DNA of 64,000 nucleotides from Puccinellia tenuiflora (GCA_012064385.1 QRDG01001741.1:124001-188000); one strand, 5' to 3'. Positions 51,935 to 63,814 are shown, numbered from the stretch's first letter. Notes: a model not told the origin generated them from the letters alone. Numbers and translations: made by a program.

Positions 51935-54900
51935 ACTATTTAATTTCAACCTTACAGTAGTATTCTCCTTTCGGATCTAGGACCTCTGCAAGTAAGAATC
52001 CGGCAATTTCCTCTTGAATTGCTCGTATGAGATCGTGTGGTAGAAGGCCATCCCGCAACCGTTCGATCTAATTAAAAAAGGGTCAATATATATGAATGAA
52101 AGTAAACATAATTGATGGCAATAAACTAAAATTATGAATATTGCATACGCACTTCAAGTTGTTCTAAGATTCTGCACTTCTCACAGCACGTCTGACGAAT
52201 GAACTCGCAGACGTAGTATCCACATAAATAATTCCCACTTCCCTGGCTCAAACATTTACGGGAACAGAGTTCAATCAAAATAATAATCAAGAATGGTAAT
52301 GGTATTGAACTAGAATCAAAGAGATGCGCGGATCTAGATAGTAGTACTTACATTTATTGGTTTAAATGTAATCTCCTCCGCCCATTCACCCCTAGCCCTG
52401 GCGGTGAATCGTTTCCAAGCCCTGCCCGGCAAAGAAAATGAATAAAGGAGTTATATATTAATTACTTGCTATCAGTAAATGAACGGAAAGTTGCCGATAA
52501 TGCCATAATGATTGAAATTACCTCTGGAGGCATTCCTGCATGTTCGCCCACTTCTCAAGGGGTTTATGTAAGGAGTCCATGACTTGTACTACTTCTTTGT
52601 CAGGCATAATGATTAGCAGAATAAAGTGGAAGCTGCGCACGCATAAGTCATCAATTATACACTTAACATCGAGAAATTAAGCGAAATAAAATGTGTAGAA
52701 GACAGTAACACTTACTTGAAGTTGTAAGGAAATAATATTTCTCTTTTGATTTCGTTGAACCGTAACGCATTTACCAAGTTATTCTCGGTTTCGTCAGTAA
52801 AATCAAGGAGACTTTTTCATGAACGGTATTTGGATCAACGAACCCAATGTCATAGATTTGTCCTCTTTTGCATTGGAGAATCTTCATTCTGCATAATTAA
52901 TATAGTGATGAGTAAGATTATAAATTCAATGAACGAGGTGAGCTAGGTAGAGACTTAACTACAGAAATAATACTTACAGAAAATAGGCGCTGATGATAGC
53001 TTTGTCAAGGGCTGCTTGTTGGTATAACTGAAATAATTCACAAAATTCAATCATTACCGCGTCATCTCCTTGCCCGTAATGCTCGTTCTTATATCCCACG
53101 TAGATCCAATTTCCCCTTTCTTTGAGGCTGCCATGTACCAACTATGCAATCTTCGCATTTTTGTTGGTAGATCTTTGACTAACTGAGATTTGACGAGAGG
53201 ATGCCCGTGCCGGTATTTGTATTTTGGAACTATTTCTTCGTGGAATTGTAATTGGTCTAAGTACTCAGCAATAGACAAGCCGTGAGCAGCGGCTGCTTCT
53301 CCGTACGTTGCAACAAACTCAGGATCGATGCCGACCGCAGGTTTGCTCGACCCCACCTCGGTATCGGAAAACACTTTGAGCGGGGGGCACGATTGTTTTT
53401 GCTGTTCTCCTAGCTGGGCAACTGTCTTCCGGCTTGCACTACCATTCTTCGACCGCTGTTTATTTGCCCGAACCGACTTGAGAATAGAGCGGTCATAGTC
53501 TGGTGTCAGCTTTGGCGGTTGGGACATATTTTTCAGCATTTTCACGACATCGGCATGTTCTTCTGGGGTGTCGGGGAACTCTGGCGCTTTCGCCTTCTTT
53601 ACCTTCAAGTTAGCAAACCACTTATCCGTTTCCCCTTTTGCGATCGCCTTATTTTCCTCCACCGTATAGTCATAAGGTCTCTTGGCAAGATTCTTATGAG
53701 GGTACTTTTGGGAGGGGTGACCTTGTACGTTTCGGTGATCGGTTACGACTCCTTGTAGTACCAGCAGTGGTACGCTGAGCCTGAGACGACTGACGCGGCG
53801 GAGAAGACGGCTGCTCTGGAGACTGGTGAGGCGGCGGAGACAGCGCCTGAGGCGGCGGCGGTGGAGAGTGGTGAGGCGGCGGAGACGGCGCCTGAGGCGG
53901 TGGAGAGTGGTGAGGCGGCGGAGGCGGTGGAGAGTGGCGAGGCGGCGGCGGTGGAGAGTGGTGAGGCGACGGCGGTGGAGAGTGGTGAGGCGGCGGAGGC
54001 GGCCAGTTTGGAAGCACGATGAATTCCTTTGGCCATAGAATAGTCCCTTTCTTGGCTTCTCCAAGTTCAACCACCTCCCCATCTTCACCTGCAGGTGTTC
54101 CAGCTTCAGCTCCTCAAATCCTTTACTAACTTCATCCACCCCGACAATAGCGTAGCCATGAGGAACCGGGGAGCAATGGAAAGTTGGTGTAGGTCCAATT
54201 GGTACGGCATAGCCGACCGCCACCTTCATGGTTATGTTGAACACTTTCACATGTAGCTCATAAGGTGTGTTCTCCGTGATATCATCTACTGGGTAGCGAC
54301 GAAGAGCATCCGTCGTCAGTGCATCATCATCACCAGCCGGGACCATGCTCGAAGCCACGCTGCTTTTCCGATATGATGGGTCGGTAGCATCGACTGTAGC
54401 TTCTACAACGTGCTGCTGAGATAGGCCGGCAGTGCCTTGCTAGCTAAGTTCGTTAATTTGATCCTGCTGCCGCTTCATTTGATCCTGCTGCCGCTTAATT
54501 GTTTCTTCTATATTACGCAGCCGGTCTGCAGCAGCGATTGCTTCCCTTGCCTCCCTTTCCTTTCTCCTCTGATGACTTTTATCGGGAAATATTTTCCTGT
54601 CCACAGGAAATCCATGTACCCACGGCTTGGAGCCTTTGGTGCCTTGTGTTCGTCCATCATGTTCTTTATTCCCAAGGGCGCGTGAAAGCTCGTCATCCTC
54701 TCTATCGGGACGGAACCGTCCCTCTTCAACATCCTTGTATGCTTTCCTAATTTCTTCGATGGGTAGTAGGGGATTATCCTTGTGTCTTCTGGTATATATG
54801 CACTTTCCTTCTGCGTCCAATGTGCCCCCATGCCCGTAAAACCAATTTCTTGACCGTTCGGTCCATCCTTCTTTTATAGGCTCTGGAACGATCCCTTTAG

Positions 54901-55848
54901 CCAGCAGGTCGGCCTCAAGTTTGTCCCACTTAGGCATGGAACAGGCGTAGCCAGCAGCCCCCATAGTATGGTGGTACTTCTTTTTAGCAGCATTTGCCTT
55001 GTTTATTGCAGACTTTAACTGAGCTTCCTCTGATTTCTCGTAATTCACAAAATCTTCCCAGTAGTCTCTTATCTTCTCATACCCGTGATTGAAATCCAGA
55101 GTTTTATCTTTTAAGATAAAGTCGGTGACCAATATTTTCTTAAATTTGTTGAATAGCTCGGCCATCTTCTTAAGAGCCCACGCCTTGACTTTATCTTCTA
55201 GATCTTTTTTTTGGGCAGCCATCTCCTCCTCATCTAGCTCCCCCTCCTCTGGATCCACCTCTGGCAACGGCAATGTTAAATTAACCATGACCTTTTGAAA
55301 AAGGCGTCTTTTGCCTTCGGGGCCGATATAGCTAACTTTAGGATCCCTTGGCTTATTCCATTCTCGGATGGTGATCGGGACGTAGTCCCTAACAATAACA
55401 CCGCATTGCTTCACAAATTTTTGTCCAACATCAATTGGAGCAATGGGTTCGCCGTCTGCAGCGACTTCTTCGATCCTGTAGCGGATATTGTCCTGCAACT
55501 TTTTGGTTGGGCCTCGTTTCGTCCTCACAGAGGATTTGCTCGATCCGGATGGCTAAAAGAAGAAAGACCGTTAATATGTGTATATGGACAACAGAGGCTA
55601 AATTAATTAATATAAATATATATATGCACCTTGTCGGAGTTTGTAATAATCAATGTTGCACCGGAGCCGCCGGCTTCTGCCTTGTCGGCTTCTCCCTCAT
55701 CGGAGATGCCGAGTTCGGCCTCTTTCCAGGCGTTGAGAGACTCATCCCACTCACCGGAGTCGTTCAGAAAGTGACTTGTTTCATCATCGCCGCAGATTAT
55801 ATCCTCGAGGATATTTTCCTCAATTTCATCTCTGCCGTGTGGTTCCAT
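51935..55848 (-). pseudogene. CACTA second gene (TNPA-like or ORF2) with Ulp1-like C-terminal region
   Basis: Exons on the minus strand: 55628-55848 (acidic start), 52979-55552, 52716-52888, 52522-52632, 52352-52421, 52153-52242 and 51935-52067, with GT-AG borders. The large exon has IREWNKPRDPKVSYIGPEGKR, a Lys/Glu-rich region, RSRNWFYGHGG, a Gln-rich coiled coil, a Pro-rich repeat and KMRRLHSWYMAASKKG. The last exons have FCELFQLYQQAALDKAI, KPLEKWANMQECL and GNYLCGYYVCEFIR, the pattern of Ulp1-like C termini in grass CACTA proteins. Breaks: TAG at 54440-54442, frame changes near 54090 and 53700 around the Pro-rich part, near 53120 and in exon 3. The exact protein role is not settled. Confidence 0.75.
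53800..54005 (-). repeat. Minisatellite encoding a Pro/His/Ser-rich stretch
   Basis: Variable units of about 20-30 bp (ggcggtggagagtggtgag on the plus strand) are repeated about eight times. On the minus strand one frame gives PPPPPHHSPPP-type sequence; another gives an Arg/Leu-rich one that is probably out of frame. Confidence 0.8.
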
Positions 55849-57360
55849 AGTTTCTGCAAAATACGAAAGTTATTTTCGGAGCCGTCTCTGCCGTGTCGTT
55901 CAGAAAACTTGTAGGGATAGAATGGTACTACAAGGAAAGGCGCGCGTTGCTGCGCCTGTTGTTTCTAAGCGTCGTCATGGTGATACATTTTTATGAACAT
56001 TTGTGATTTATGCTCATCGTCGGCACTTAGGTGACTAAATCGTCGATGACCTAGCTCATCGATTTCATCCCCCGCAACACGGTAAAAATGTCGCGGTAAA
56101 TCACTCCTCACAAAAATGAAACACTTAGCACATTCGTGGTTTGTCGAGTTTTGACTGAAATTTACATCACTAAATAAAAATCAACATCGCTACATCACTG
56201 AAATTTGCACTAGCTAAATATTACATATGCGAGGATGATCCACTAAATAAAAATCATCACAGATCAATTTTGCAATTATCATCGGATACTTTATATACAC
56301 TAACCGCTGTCACATATCACAGATCAATTGCAAAAAATTATTGACAGAAAAAAAGTAAATAAGCTATTGCTCAATATCATTTCCTATTTTAGCTATTGAA
56401 AATAACCATACATGATATTTTATATAGCATATAATAACGTTAAATTAGCTATATATTGATAGATATCATTTCCTTTCACATTGTGTGACTATCTATGAAA
56501 CAATAGAAATTGGTAAACTAAAATTGCTAATTAAATTAAAATTGCTAAACTAGCATTGCTAAACTAGAATGGCTAATTAAACTAAAATTGCTAAACTAAA
56601 ATTACTAATTAAACTAAAATTGCTAAAGTAAAATTGCTAACTAGAATTGCTAATTATACTAAAATTGCTAAACTAAAAACCTAACAATGCTAACAATTTG
56701 CTAAATTGCTATGCCCTGTAAAAAAATACAAAAATACTAAAAAAACCTAACCTAACCATTCCTAACACAATTTTTTTCCCTAACACAAAAAATCCTAAGT
56801 GTTTGAATTTCTAAACCTAAGAAAAAATCCTCACCGAGAGGGGGCGTGGAGTGCGCGGCCGGCCGTCGAGGGCGTGGCCGGCGTGGAGGCTCGCCGGGCG
56901 TCAACGGCGCTCGTGGAGGCTGGCGTGCGGGCGCGCACCGGCGGCGTCGCCTGCCGTGTTCTCCGGGCGGCGTGAGGCGTGCACGGGCGGCCGGCGAGGA
57001 GGCAATCGCCGACGAGGAGGAGCGGGGCGCGGCACGGGCCGGTGAGGAGGAGGCCGGCGAGGAGGAGCCGGCTGGCGAGGAGGCGACGGCCGACGGGGAG
57101 CAGCGGGCCAAGGGGCGCGGCACGGGGCCGGCGAGGAGGAGGCGGCCCGAGAGGAGGAGTGGGGCGAGGGGCGCGGCGCGGGCCGGCGAGGAGGAGGCCA
57201 GCGACGAGGAGGCGGCCGGCGAGGAGGCGACGGCTGACGAGGAGGAGCGGGCCAAGGGACGCGGCGACGGTCGACGGTGGCAGCCTGATGGCGTGGTTCG
57301 GTCCTTAGCGAATTTTGGGATGGATTGGGGAAGGAGAAGGGCGCGCAGTTATGTAGCAGG

Positions 57361-57515
57361 ACTCATCCGTCCCGGTTGATGCCACCAACCGGGACCAAAG
57401 CCTCATTCGTCCCGGTTCATGGCATGAACCGGGACCAATGCCCTCAAAATTTAATGCCATATTTCCCTGGCGCGAACCGGGACCTTTCGTCCCAGTTCTT
57501 CCTATAAACCGGGAC
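57361..57515. repeat. Internal accgggac array
   Basis: Four inverted cccggtt ... aaccggga pairs lie 6 kb from either terminus. They may be remnants of another CACTA end; no CACTA terminus was found beside them. Confidence 0.7.
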
Positions 57516-57736
57516 CAATGAGTCCTTTTTCAATTTTATTTCAAACTTTTCAGTTCTGAATGTTGTTCCCGCCTTTTTTATTCTTATTAAGGTGTTTGAA
57601 TATGAATTTCAAATGGTTTTGAATTTGAAAAGACTTTCAAATGAAAAGTGTTTAAATTTGAATAAATAATTCAAAACCATTTTCTGTTTTATATAATAAT
57701 TATTCTATCTATACAAACTATTAACCATTTTGTCAT

Positions 57737-58050
57737 TTTTTTAAGATTAGAGGTGAATTCATTTAAGTAAAATTTTTGGAATGTGAACTTAATTAATTCA
57801 TTAAACTGATAAATTCAATATATTTTCATATGTTTGTCAGAAAAATGAAATTAAAATATCAAATTGTTGATAAAAATGTAATCTATCTATTTATGACCAA
57901 TTCATTTTTTTGAGATTATAGGTGAATTCATTTAATTACAAAATTTGGAATTTGAACTCCATTAAGTCATTAATTAATTTTATAAATTCAATATATTTTC
58001 ATATGTTTATCAGAAAAATGAAATTAAAATATCAAATTGTTGATAAAAAT
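57737..58050. repeat. Direct duplication of about 150-170 bp
   Basis: Both copies contain aggtgaattcattta, aaattcaatatattttcata and the text through caaattgttgataaaaatgt. They differ mainly in their first halves. Confidence 0.8.
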
Positions 58051-58071
58051 GTGGATCCTTCAGGTAATCGA

Positions 58072-58296
58072 CCGGATACGGTACAGAATGACAACAGTGG
58101 ATCCCAAATATTTTGCATACATATGCATGAATATCACACACATATCCGGAAGTCGATAGTTTAGGTTGCAAGTTTTCAAAAGCAAGTAGTAACCTAAACT
58201 ATGATCACATAAAAGAGAACTGCAATGGTGATCACATACTCTGAAACTAACTTCGACGGTGTATTTGATACGGTACAGAATGACAACAGTGGATCA
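58072..58296. repeat. Direct repeat acggtacagaatgacaacag, two copies about 195 bp apart
   Basis: About 30 bp recur at 58072 and 58266. Between them lies a small inverted repeat, atagtttaggtt and aacctaaactat (about 58157-58203). Confidence 0.75.
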
Positions 58297-58311
58297 GTTG
58301 TCCTAACAATC

Positions 58312-58852
58312 TTAGTCATACTCCTGCCTAGGCCTATAATACTCGTACTCGTAGTCGCCGTCATCGTCGTCGTCGCTGTCATCGTACTCATACGGCGCTC
58401 GTGGCTCGAACCTCGACGGGTGAGCACCCCCGGACTGCATGTTACGGTAGCGTAGGTGGGGGTTATCGCCAGCCATGATGTAGTTCATAACGCCCTGGAG
58501 AGTCCGGCCAGCCCACCACAGCTGACGGCCGGCCTCGTTGAAGTCCGAAGGAGGAGGGCCATCCCCCTCGTACCTGGCGAGCGCCCTCTCACGCCGATTG
58601 ATGAAGAAGGCTTCCCAAGTCGGGCGGTAGTCGGGATGCCAACCCGGATCCATCCGCTGCTCCGGTGTGAGCTCGAGATAGTAGTGGTTCGTGATGGCCG
58701 CCCGGCGCGCCACACCTTGAGGGACAGGAGGGACCGGCACGCCTCCGGCGCTCAGCCTCCAGCCGGCGGGGACGCGGTAGCCGGGCGGGCAGGGGTAGTT
58801 CGAGGCGGAAAGCTCCTCCGCCTGACGGTAGGTTAGTACGGTGGAAGCCATG
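58312..58852 (-). CDS. Unidentified 180-codon ORF in the large CACTA, acidic tail
   Basis: I chose the Met at 58850-58852 (MASTVLTYRQAEELSASNYP); an upstream Met at 58947 adds a stretch that looks untranslated. The protein has YRVPAGWRLSAGGVPVPP, ELTPEQRMDPGWHPDYRPTW, FFINRRERALARYEG, GRQLWWAGRTLQGVMNYI and a C-terminal run of Asp with Tyr/Glu. It lies between the two main CACTA genes in the same direction. I do not know its family or role, though the pattern reminds me of multicopy hypothetical proteins in Triticeae genomes. It has no break. Confidence 0.6.
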
Positions 58853-58947
58853 GAAGAGTGATGAGGTTGCAGATATGAGTTTAGATGTGATATATATAGT
58901 GAGAAATTGCGGGAAGACGAAGGCGGAAAGCGGTGGAAGAAGCACAC

Positions 58948-59300
58948 GGATCGTGTGTTTCCTTCGAGCGCTTGTGAGCCGTTGGATCAGAGTTGTGTTT
59001 CTTTCGAGTGCTTGTGAGCTGTTGGATCGTGTGCACACGGATCGTGTGTTTCTTTCAAGCGCTTGTGAGCTGTTGGATCAGGGCCTTTAGTACCGGTTCG
59101 TGTTACCAACCGGGACCAAAGGGTCTTTCGTCCCGGTTGGAGGCACCAACCGGGACTATAGGCCTACCCTTTCGTCTCGGTTCGTGTTACCAACCGGGAC
59201 TAAAGAAGCACACGGATCGTGTGTTTCTTTCAAGCGCTTGTGAGCCGTTGGATCAGGGGTGTGTTTCTTTAGAGCGCTTGTGAGCTGTTGGATCTGCACT
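58948..59300. repeat. Five dispersed copies of a 34-bp word, with a short accgggac array
   Basis: Copies of gtgtttctttcaagcgcttg followed by tgagccgttggatc start at about 58954, 58993, 59046, 59219 and 59262. Three are preceded by cacacggatcgtgtg, nearly self-complementary. The accgggac pairs lie at 59090-59205. Confidence 0.75.
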
Positions 59301-59399
59301 CCCACCTCATCCACATGTACACCTTCTAATCGCCTATAAATAGCGACGTCCCTGCAGCGAACGGCACACAACGAGCGTCTACCTTTGCCACCGAACCCA

Positions 59400-59562
59400 A
59401 TGGTTGGATTTAGCCTACCCGCTGGCATGTTCCCTAGCATTATTGTGTTTGTCCTTGTTCGTCGGCCAGCCATTGGAGCCACCTCCTGTAGGTCGGTGAA
59501 TAAGGACAACACAATGACGCTGTTGGAAACACAAGCCCTCGGGTAGGTTGAATCCAACCACT
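59400..59562. repeat. Imperfect inverted repeat with arms of about 60 nt
   Basis: The arm at 59404-59465 (ggttggatttagcctaccc ... tgtgtttgtccttgttc) pairs with the arm at 59500-59558 (gaataaggacaacacaatg ... gggtaggttgaatccaacc). By eye nearly four in five bases pair. The transcript would form a long hairpin. It lies about 350 nt beyond the 3' end of the TNPD gene. Confidence 0.7.
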
Positions 59563-59913
59563 GGATTAGGGTGACACAATGATGAATTGCCGAGGAGGTG
59601 GGAGTGGTGGTGGTAGAAATCATTCAGTTCATCGACCGAATACAAATCAAACGGTTTCACCTGCATATGCCCTACGGTGCATTTGATATGCGGGCACTCT
59701 CTAGCCACAGTAGGGTTGTATGCAGGTGATACCGTGTGTTTTGTTCTATCTAGAAATCCTTCAGTTCATCGACCGAATACGGTTTGTATGCAGGTGATAC
59801 CGTGTGTTTTGTACACGAACTTCTCACCAGTTTTTGTCAACACTCATACATAAAAAGGTTTTGAGAACACTCATACATAAATTGTTTTATATACTATTAC
59901 ACTCATACTTAGA
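59563..59913. other. Region downstream of TNPD with a direct repeat
   Basis: gtatgcaggtgataccgtgt with flanking text recurs at about 59717 and 59788, and ttcatcgaccgaatac at about 59627 and 59766. No coding sequence. Confidence 0.6.
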
Positions 59914-62900
59914 TCATGATCGCTTCTTCGGCCGTAACCATGGAGTTTCTTCATTATGTAACGGGATGCTTGGGTCGGTTTTCACTGTGAATGGCGGAAT
60001 TTCATCAAACTTATTATAGTCTGCTGACATGTCTGTCTTGTCCTCGACTCCCACGATGTTTCTTTTTCCTGAAAGAACTATGTGACGCTTTGGCTCATCG
60101 TGTGCTGTATTTGTTTCCTTATCTTTTCTTTTTTTCGGTCTGGAGCTCATGTCCTTCACATAGAAAACTTGAGCCACATCATTGGCTAGGACGAATGGTT
60201 CATCTCTGTACGCAAGATTCTTGAGATCCACTGTTGTCATTCCGTACAGCTGGTCTACCTTTGCCCCTTCTCCATTCATGTTGACCCAACTGCACCGAAA
60301 CAAAGGGACCTTAAAGTAGTAGGTCCATAGTCAAGTTCCCATATCTCCTCTATGTAACCATAGTATGTGTCCTTTTGTCCATTCTCGTCTGTTGCATCAA
60401 AGCGAACACCACTGTTTTGGTTGGTACTCTTTTTATCTTGGGCAATCGTGTAAAATGTATTCCCATTTATCTCGTACCCTTGGAAAGTCAATACAGTCGA
60501 AGATGGTGACGCGGCCAATAAGTAGAGTTGATCTCCAACATCGGTGTCATTCATGAGATGTACTCGCAACCAACTGCCGAAAGTCTCCATGTGTTTTTGT
60601 TTAATCCAGGAGTCAGGCTTCCTTGGGTTTTTGGAGCGTACACTATTCTTGTGTACCTCGATATACGGAGCCACGAAGGTGGAACTTTGTAGAACTGTGT
60701 AGTGTGCTTGAGTGAAAGAATGCCCGTCCCTACATATCATTGCTTTCTTTCCTAGCGTGCCTTTTCCACTAAGTCTCCCCTCATGCCGCGATTCAGGAAG
60801 ACCAATCGACTTAATGTTGGGAATAAAGTCAACACAAAACTCAATAACCTCCTCTGTTCCATAGCCTTTGGAGATGCTTCCTTCTGGCCTAGCACGGTTA
60901 TGAACATATTTCTTCAAGACTCCCATGAACCTCTCGAAGGGGAACATATTGTGTAGAAATACAGGACCGAGAATTGCAATCTCGTCGACTAGGTGAACCA
61001 GGAGATGCGTCATAATATTGAAAAATGATGGGGGGAACACCAACTCAAAACTATCAAGACATTGGGCCACATCCTTCTGTAACCTTGTCAGACTTTCTGG
61101 ATCGATTACCTTCTGAGATATTACATTGAGAAATGCACATTGCTTCACAATGGGTACTCGAACATTTTCCGATAGAAGCCCCCTCAATGCAATCGGAAGC
61201 AACTGCGTCATAATCACGTGGCAATCATGAGACTTCAGATTTTGGAATTTTTTATCTGCCATATTTATTATTCCCTTTATATTTGACGAGAAGCCAGCCG
61301 GGACCATGATACTGCTCAGGCACTCAAAAAATATTTCCTTCTCTGCTTTCGTAAGAGCGTAGCTGCTTAAGTAATGACGCCCTTTATCTGTATGCTTGTT
61401 GTTTGGGTCTTTCATACGCTGCTGGTCCTCCCTTGCTTCCGGTGTATCTTTTGTCTTCCCATACACGCCGAGGAAGCCTAGCAGGTTTACGCAAATATTC
61501 TTTGTCACGTGCATCACGTCGATTGAAGACCGGACCTCTAGGACTTTCCAATAGGGTAGCTCCCAAAATATAGATTTCTTCTTCCACATGGGCGCGTGTC
61601 CGGTAGCGACGTCTTTCGGAACAGAATGACCGCCAGGACCCTTTCCAAAGATTACTTCTATGTCCTTGACCATACCAAATATAACATCACCATCAGGGAG
61701 CTTAGGCTTCTTCCGGTGATCTGCCTCACCATTGAAATGCTTGCCTTTCTTTCTTACGGGGTGACTGCCTGGAAAAAATTGACGACACCCCAGGTACACA
61801 ACCTTCTTACATTTTTCCAAATATGTACCTTTATTCTTATATAAACAGTGCGTGCATGCGTTGTATCCCTTGTTTGACTGTCCTGAAATGTTACTAAGAG
61901 CAGGCCAATCATTGATGGTTACGAACAGCAACGCTCGTAGGTCAAATTCCATCTGTTTGTGCTCATCCCACACACGTACACCTGGTATGGCCCACAACTG
62001 CAAAAGTTCATCAACTAATGGCCTTAGGTACACATCAATGTCGTTGCCGGGTTGCTTTAGGCCTTGGATGAGCACTGCCATCATAATGAACTTCCGCTTC
62101 ATGCACAACCAAGGAGAAAGGTTGTAGATACATGGAGTCACGGGCCAGGTGCTGTGACTGCAGCTCTGCTCCCCAAAAGGATTTATGCCGTCTGTACTTA
62201 GACCAAACCATAAGTTCCTTGCGTCACCTGCAAAGTCCGGGAACTCTCTCTCGATTTTTCTCCATTGAGACCTATCGGCGGGGTGTCTCAACTTCCCGTC
62301 TTTCTTACACTCTTCTTTGTGCCATCGCAACAACCTGGCATGCTCTTTGTTTCTGAACAGACGTTTCAACCGTGGTATTATAGGAGCATACCACATAACC
62401 TTAGCAGGAATCTTCTTACTGACGGGCTCGTCATCGCCCTCAACATCACCAGGATCATCTTGTCTGATCTTGTATCGCAGTGCATTGCATACCGGACATG
62501 CATCCAAATTCTCATACTCCTCACCGCGGTAAAGGATGCAGTCATTGATGCATGCATATATCTTCTGCACATCTAATCCTAGAGGGCAGATAGCCTTCTT
62601 TGCTTCGTACGTAGTCTCGGGCAGTTCGTTATCCTTTCGAAGCTTCGGCTTCATTATTTTCAGTAACTTTTCAAATCCCTTGTCAGATAAACCAGTCTCT
62701 GCCTTCCATTTCAGCAATTCCAGTGTGGTACCAAGCTTTGTGCTGTCATCTTCGCAATTTGGGTACAACAACTTTTTGTGATCCTCTAGCATGGCCTCCA
62801 ACTTCAGCTTCTCCTTTTCTGTATCGCATTCTCGTTATACATCGGAAATGACCCGACCAAAACCATCAGCATGCTCATCTGGCGTCTGTTGTTCTTCACC

Positions 62901-63249
62901 ATCTTCTTCTTCATTGTCTTCCATCGCAGTATCACCGTATTCTTCAGAGAACATACGATAGTTCTCATCATCATTTTCTTCTTCATCGTCTTCCATCATA
63001 ACCCCTCTTTCTCCGTGCTTGGTCCAACAATTATAGCTGGGCATGAAACCTCTCCGAAGCAGGTGGCCTTGAAGGGTTCTCGACGAAGAGTGCTCTTAAC
63101 GTTCCGATAGTCCACACATGGACAAGGTATAAAACCATCATATTTGTTTGCCTCAGCCACATGGATAAATTTATGCAGGCCTGTAATAAAATCAGAACTG
63201 CGTCGGTCGCCGTACATCCATCGCTGCCGTTTATCCATCTGCATATCAT
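59914..63249 (-). pseudogene. CACTA transposase, TNPD type, with frameshifts
   Basis: The N-terminal part (63244 downward) starts MDKRQRWMYGDRRSSDFITGL, the transposase-associated domain (Pfam PF13963 type). The frame changes near 63060-63090 to reach SYNCWTKHGERGV and an acidic stretch, and again near 62830. From 62801 to 60276, 841 codons are open: the Transposase_21 region (CPVCNALRY, WHKEECKKDGKLRHPADRSQW, FGLSTDGINPFG, YNLSPWLCMKRKF, NKGYNACTHCLY), then DIMHVTKN-like IDVMHVTKNIC, then DUF4218/DUF4216-like parts (HLVDEIAILGPVFLHNMFPFER). The frame changes once more near 60325, and the tail (LFRCSWVN, YGMTTVDLKNLAYRDEPF) runs to 59914. It would cut and move CACTA elements. Three frame breaks make this copy non-functional as it stands. 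Confidence 0.88.
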
Positions 63250-63544
63250 ATAATTAAGTTTATCAAATACAATTAGAATAACATATTGAATACTGAAATG
63301 ACACCGTACATCGACACATGCAATATTTCTGTATCAATTATAGATGAGAAGGATAAAGTTGCTAACCTCGGTCGAGGATATCATTTTGTGTGAACTTAAG
63401 TGTGGCTCGGGCATTTCATCGAACACATCTTGTGCGTGGCAAAGGAAAAAAAAAACTAGCACCCACTTCCCACCAATCCGAGCAAAAAAAATAACAGAGT
63501 AGAGAGAAGAAGGCGGGGGTAACGTATATAGGCAGGGGAGGGGA
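63250..63544. other. Upstream region of the CACTA transposase gene
   Basis: It is AT-rich with an A-run near 63447. Being immediately 5' of TNPD on the minus strand, it should contain the promoter or a first non-coding exon, but I saw no convincing TATA box. Confidence 0.4.
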
Positions 63545-63814
63545 ATTCGTCCCGGTTCGTGCCACGAACCGGGACCAAAGCTCGGGCATTCGTCCCGGTT
63601 CGTGGCACGAACCGGGACCAAAGCCTCCGCGACAGCTTTGGTCCCGGTTCGTGCCACGAACCGGGACGAATGTCCCCAACCGAACCGGGACCAATGCTCC
63701 ATGGGCCCCTGGCAGCTCGAACCGGGACAAATGCCAGGCATTGGTCCCGATTTATCAGTCAACCGGGCCTAATGCCAATTCGGCAGCGTCCGAAAGGTGT
63801 TTTTTCTACTAGTG
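63545..63814. repeat. Right subterminal array and terminus of the large CACTA
   Basis: Repeated cgtcccggttcgtgccacga, aaccgggaccaaag and related pairs; near-perfect inverted pairs around gtgccac. The end TTTTTTCTACTAGTG completes the terminal inverted repeat with 51385. Confidence 0.9.

Larger units (their letters stand above)
55849..58311. other. CACTA internal non-coding region with AT-rich and GC-rich blocks
   Basis: About 55920-56760 is AT-rich and contains a degenerate array of aaattgctaa words (56510-56715). 56830-57320 is a GC-rich ggcgaggaggag region. 57361-57515 is a block of cccggtt/accgggac pairs like those at the ends. 57720-58055 carries a duplication. No gene recognised. Confidence 0.65.
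51385..63814 (-). mobile_element. Large CACTA element, 12.4 kb, three minus-strand genes
   Basis: The left end is CACTAGTGGAAAA and the right end, on the minus strand, CACTAGTAGAAAA. The 3-bp flanks are agt and ggt, a duplication with one change. Subterminal arrays of cccggtt and accgggac lie at 51410-51635 and 63545-63770, mostly as inverted pairs. Minus-strand genes: TNPD-type transposase (59914-63249), ORF of 180 codons (58312-58852) and a seven-exon second gene (51935-55848). Both main genes are frameshifted, so this copy is probably not autonomous now. Confidence 0.9.

Noticed and set aside
56846..57379. Open frames on both strands in the ggcgaggaggag block
   Set aside because: Simple Glu/Ala/Arg or Ser/Ala runs caused by the repeat; no domain and no start context.
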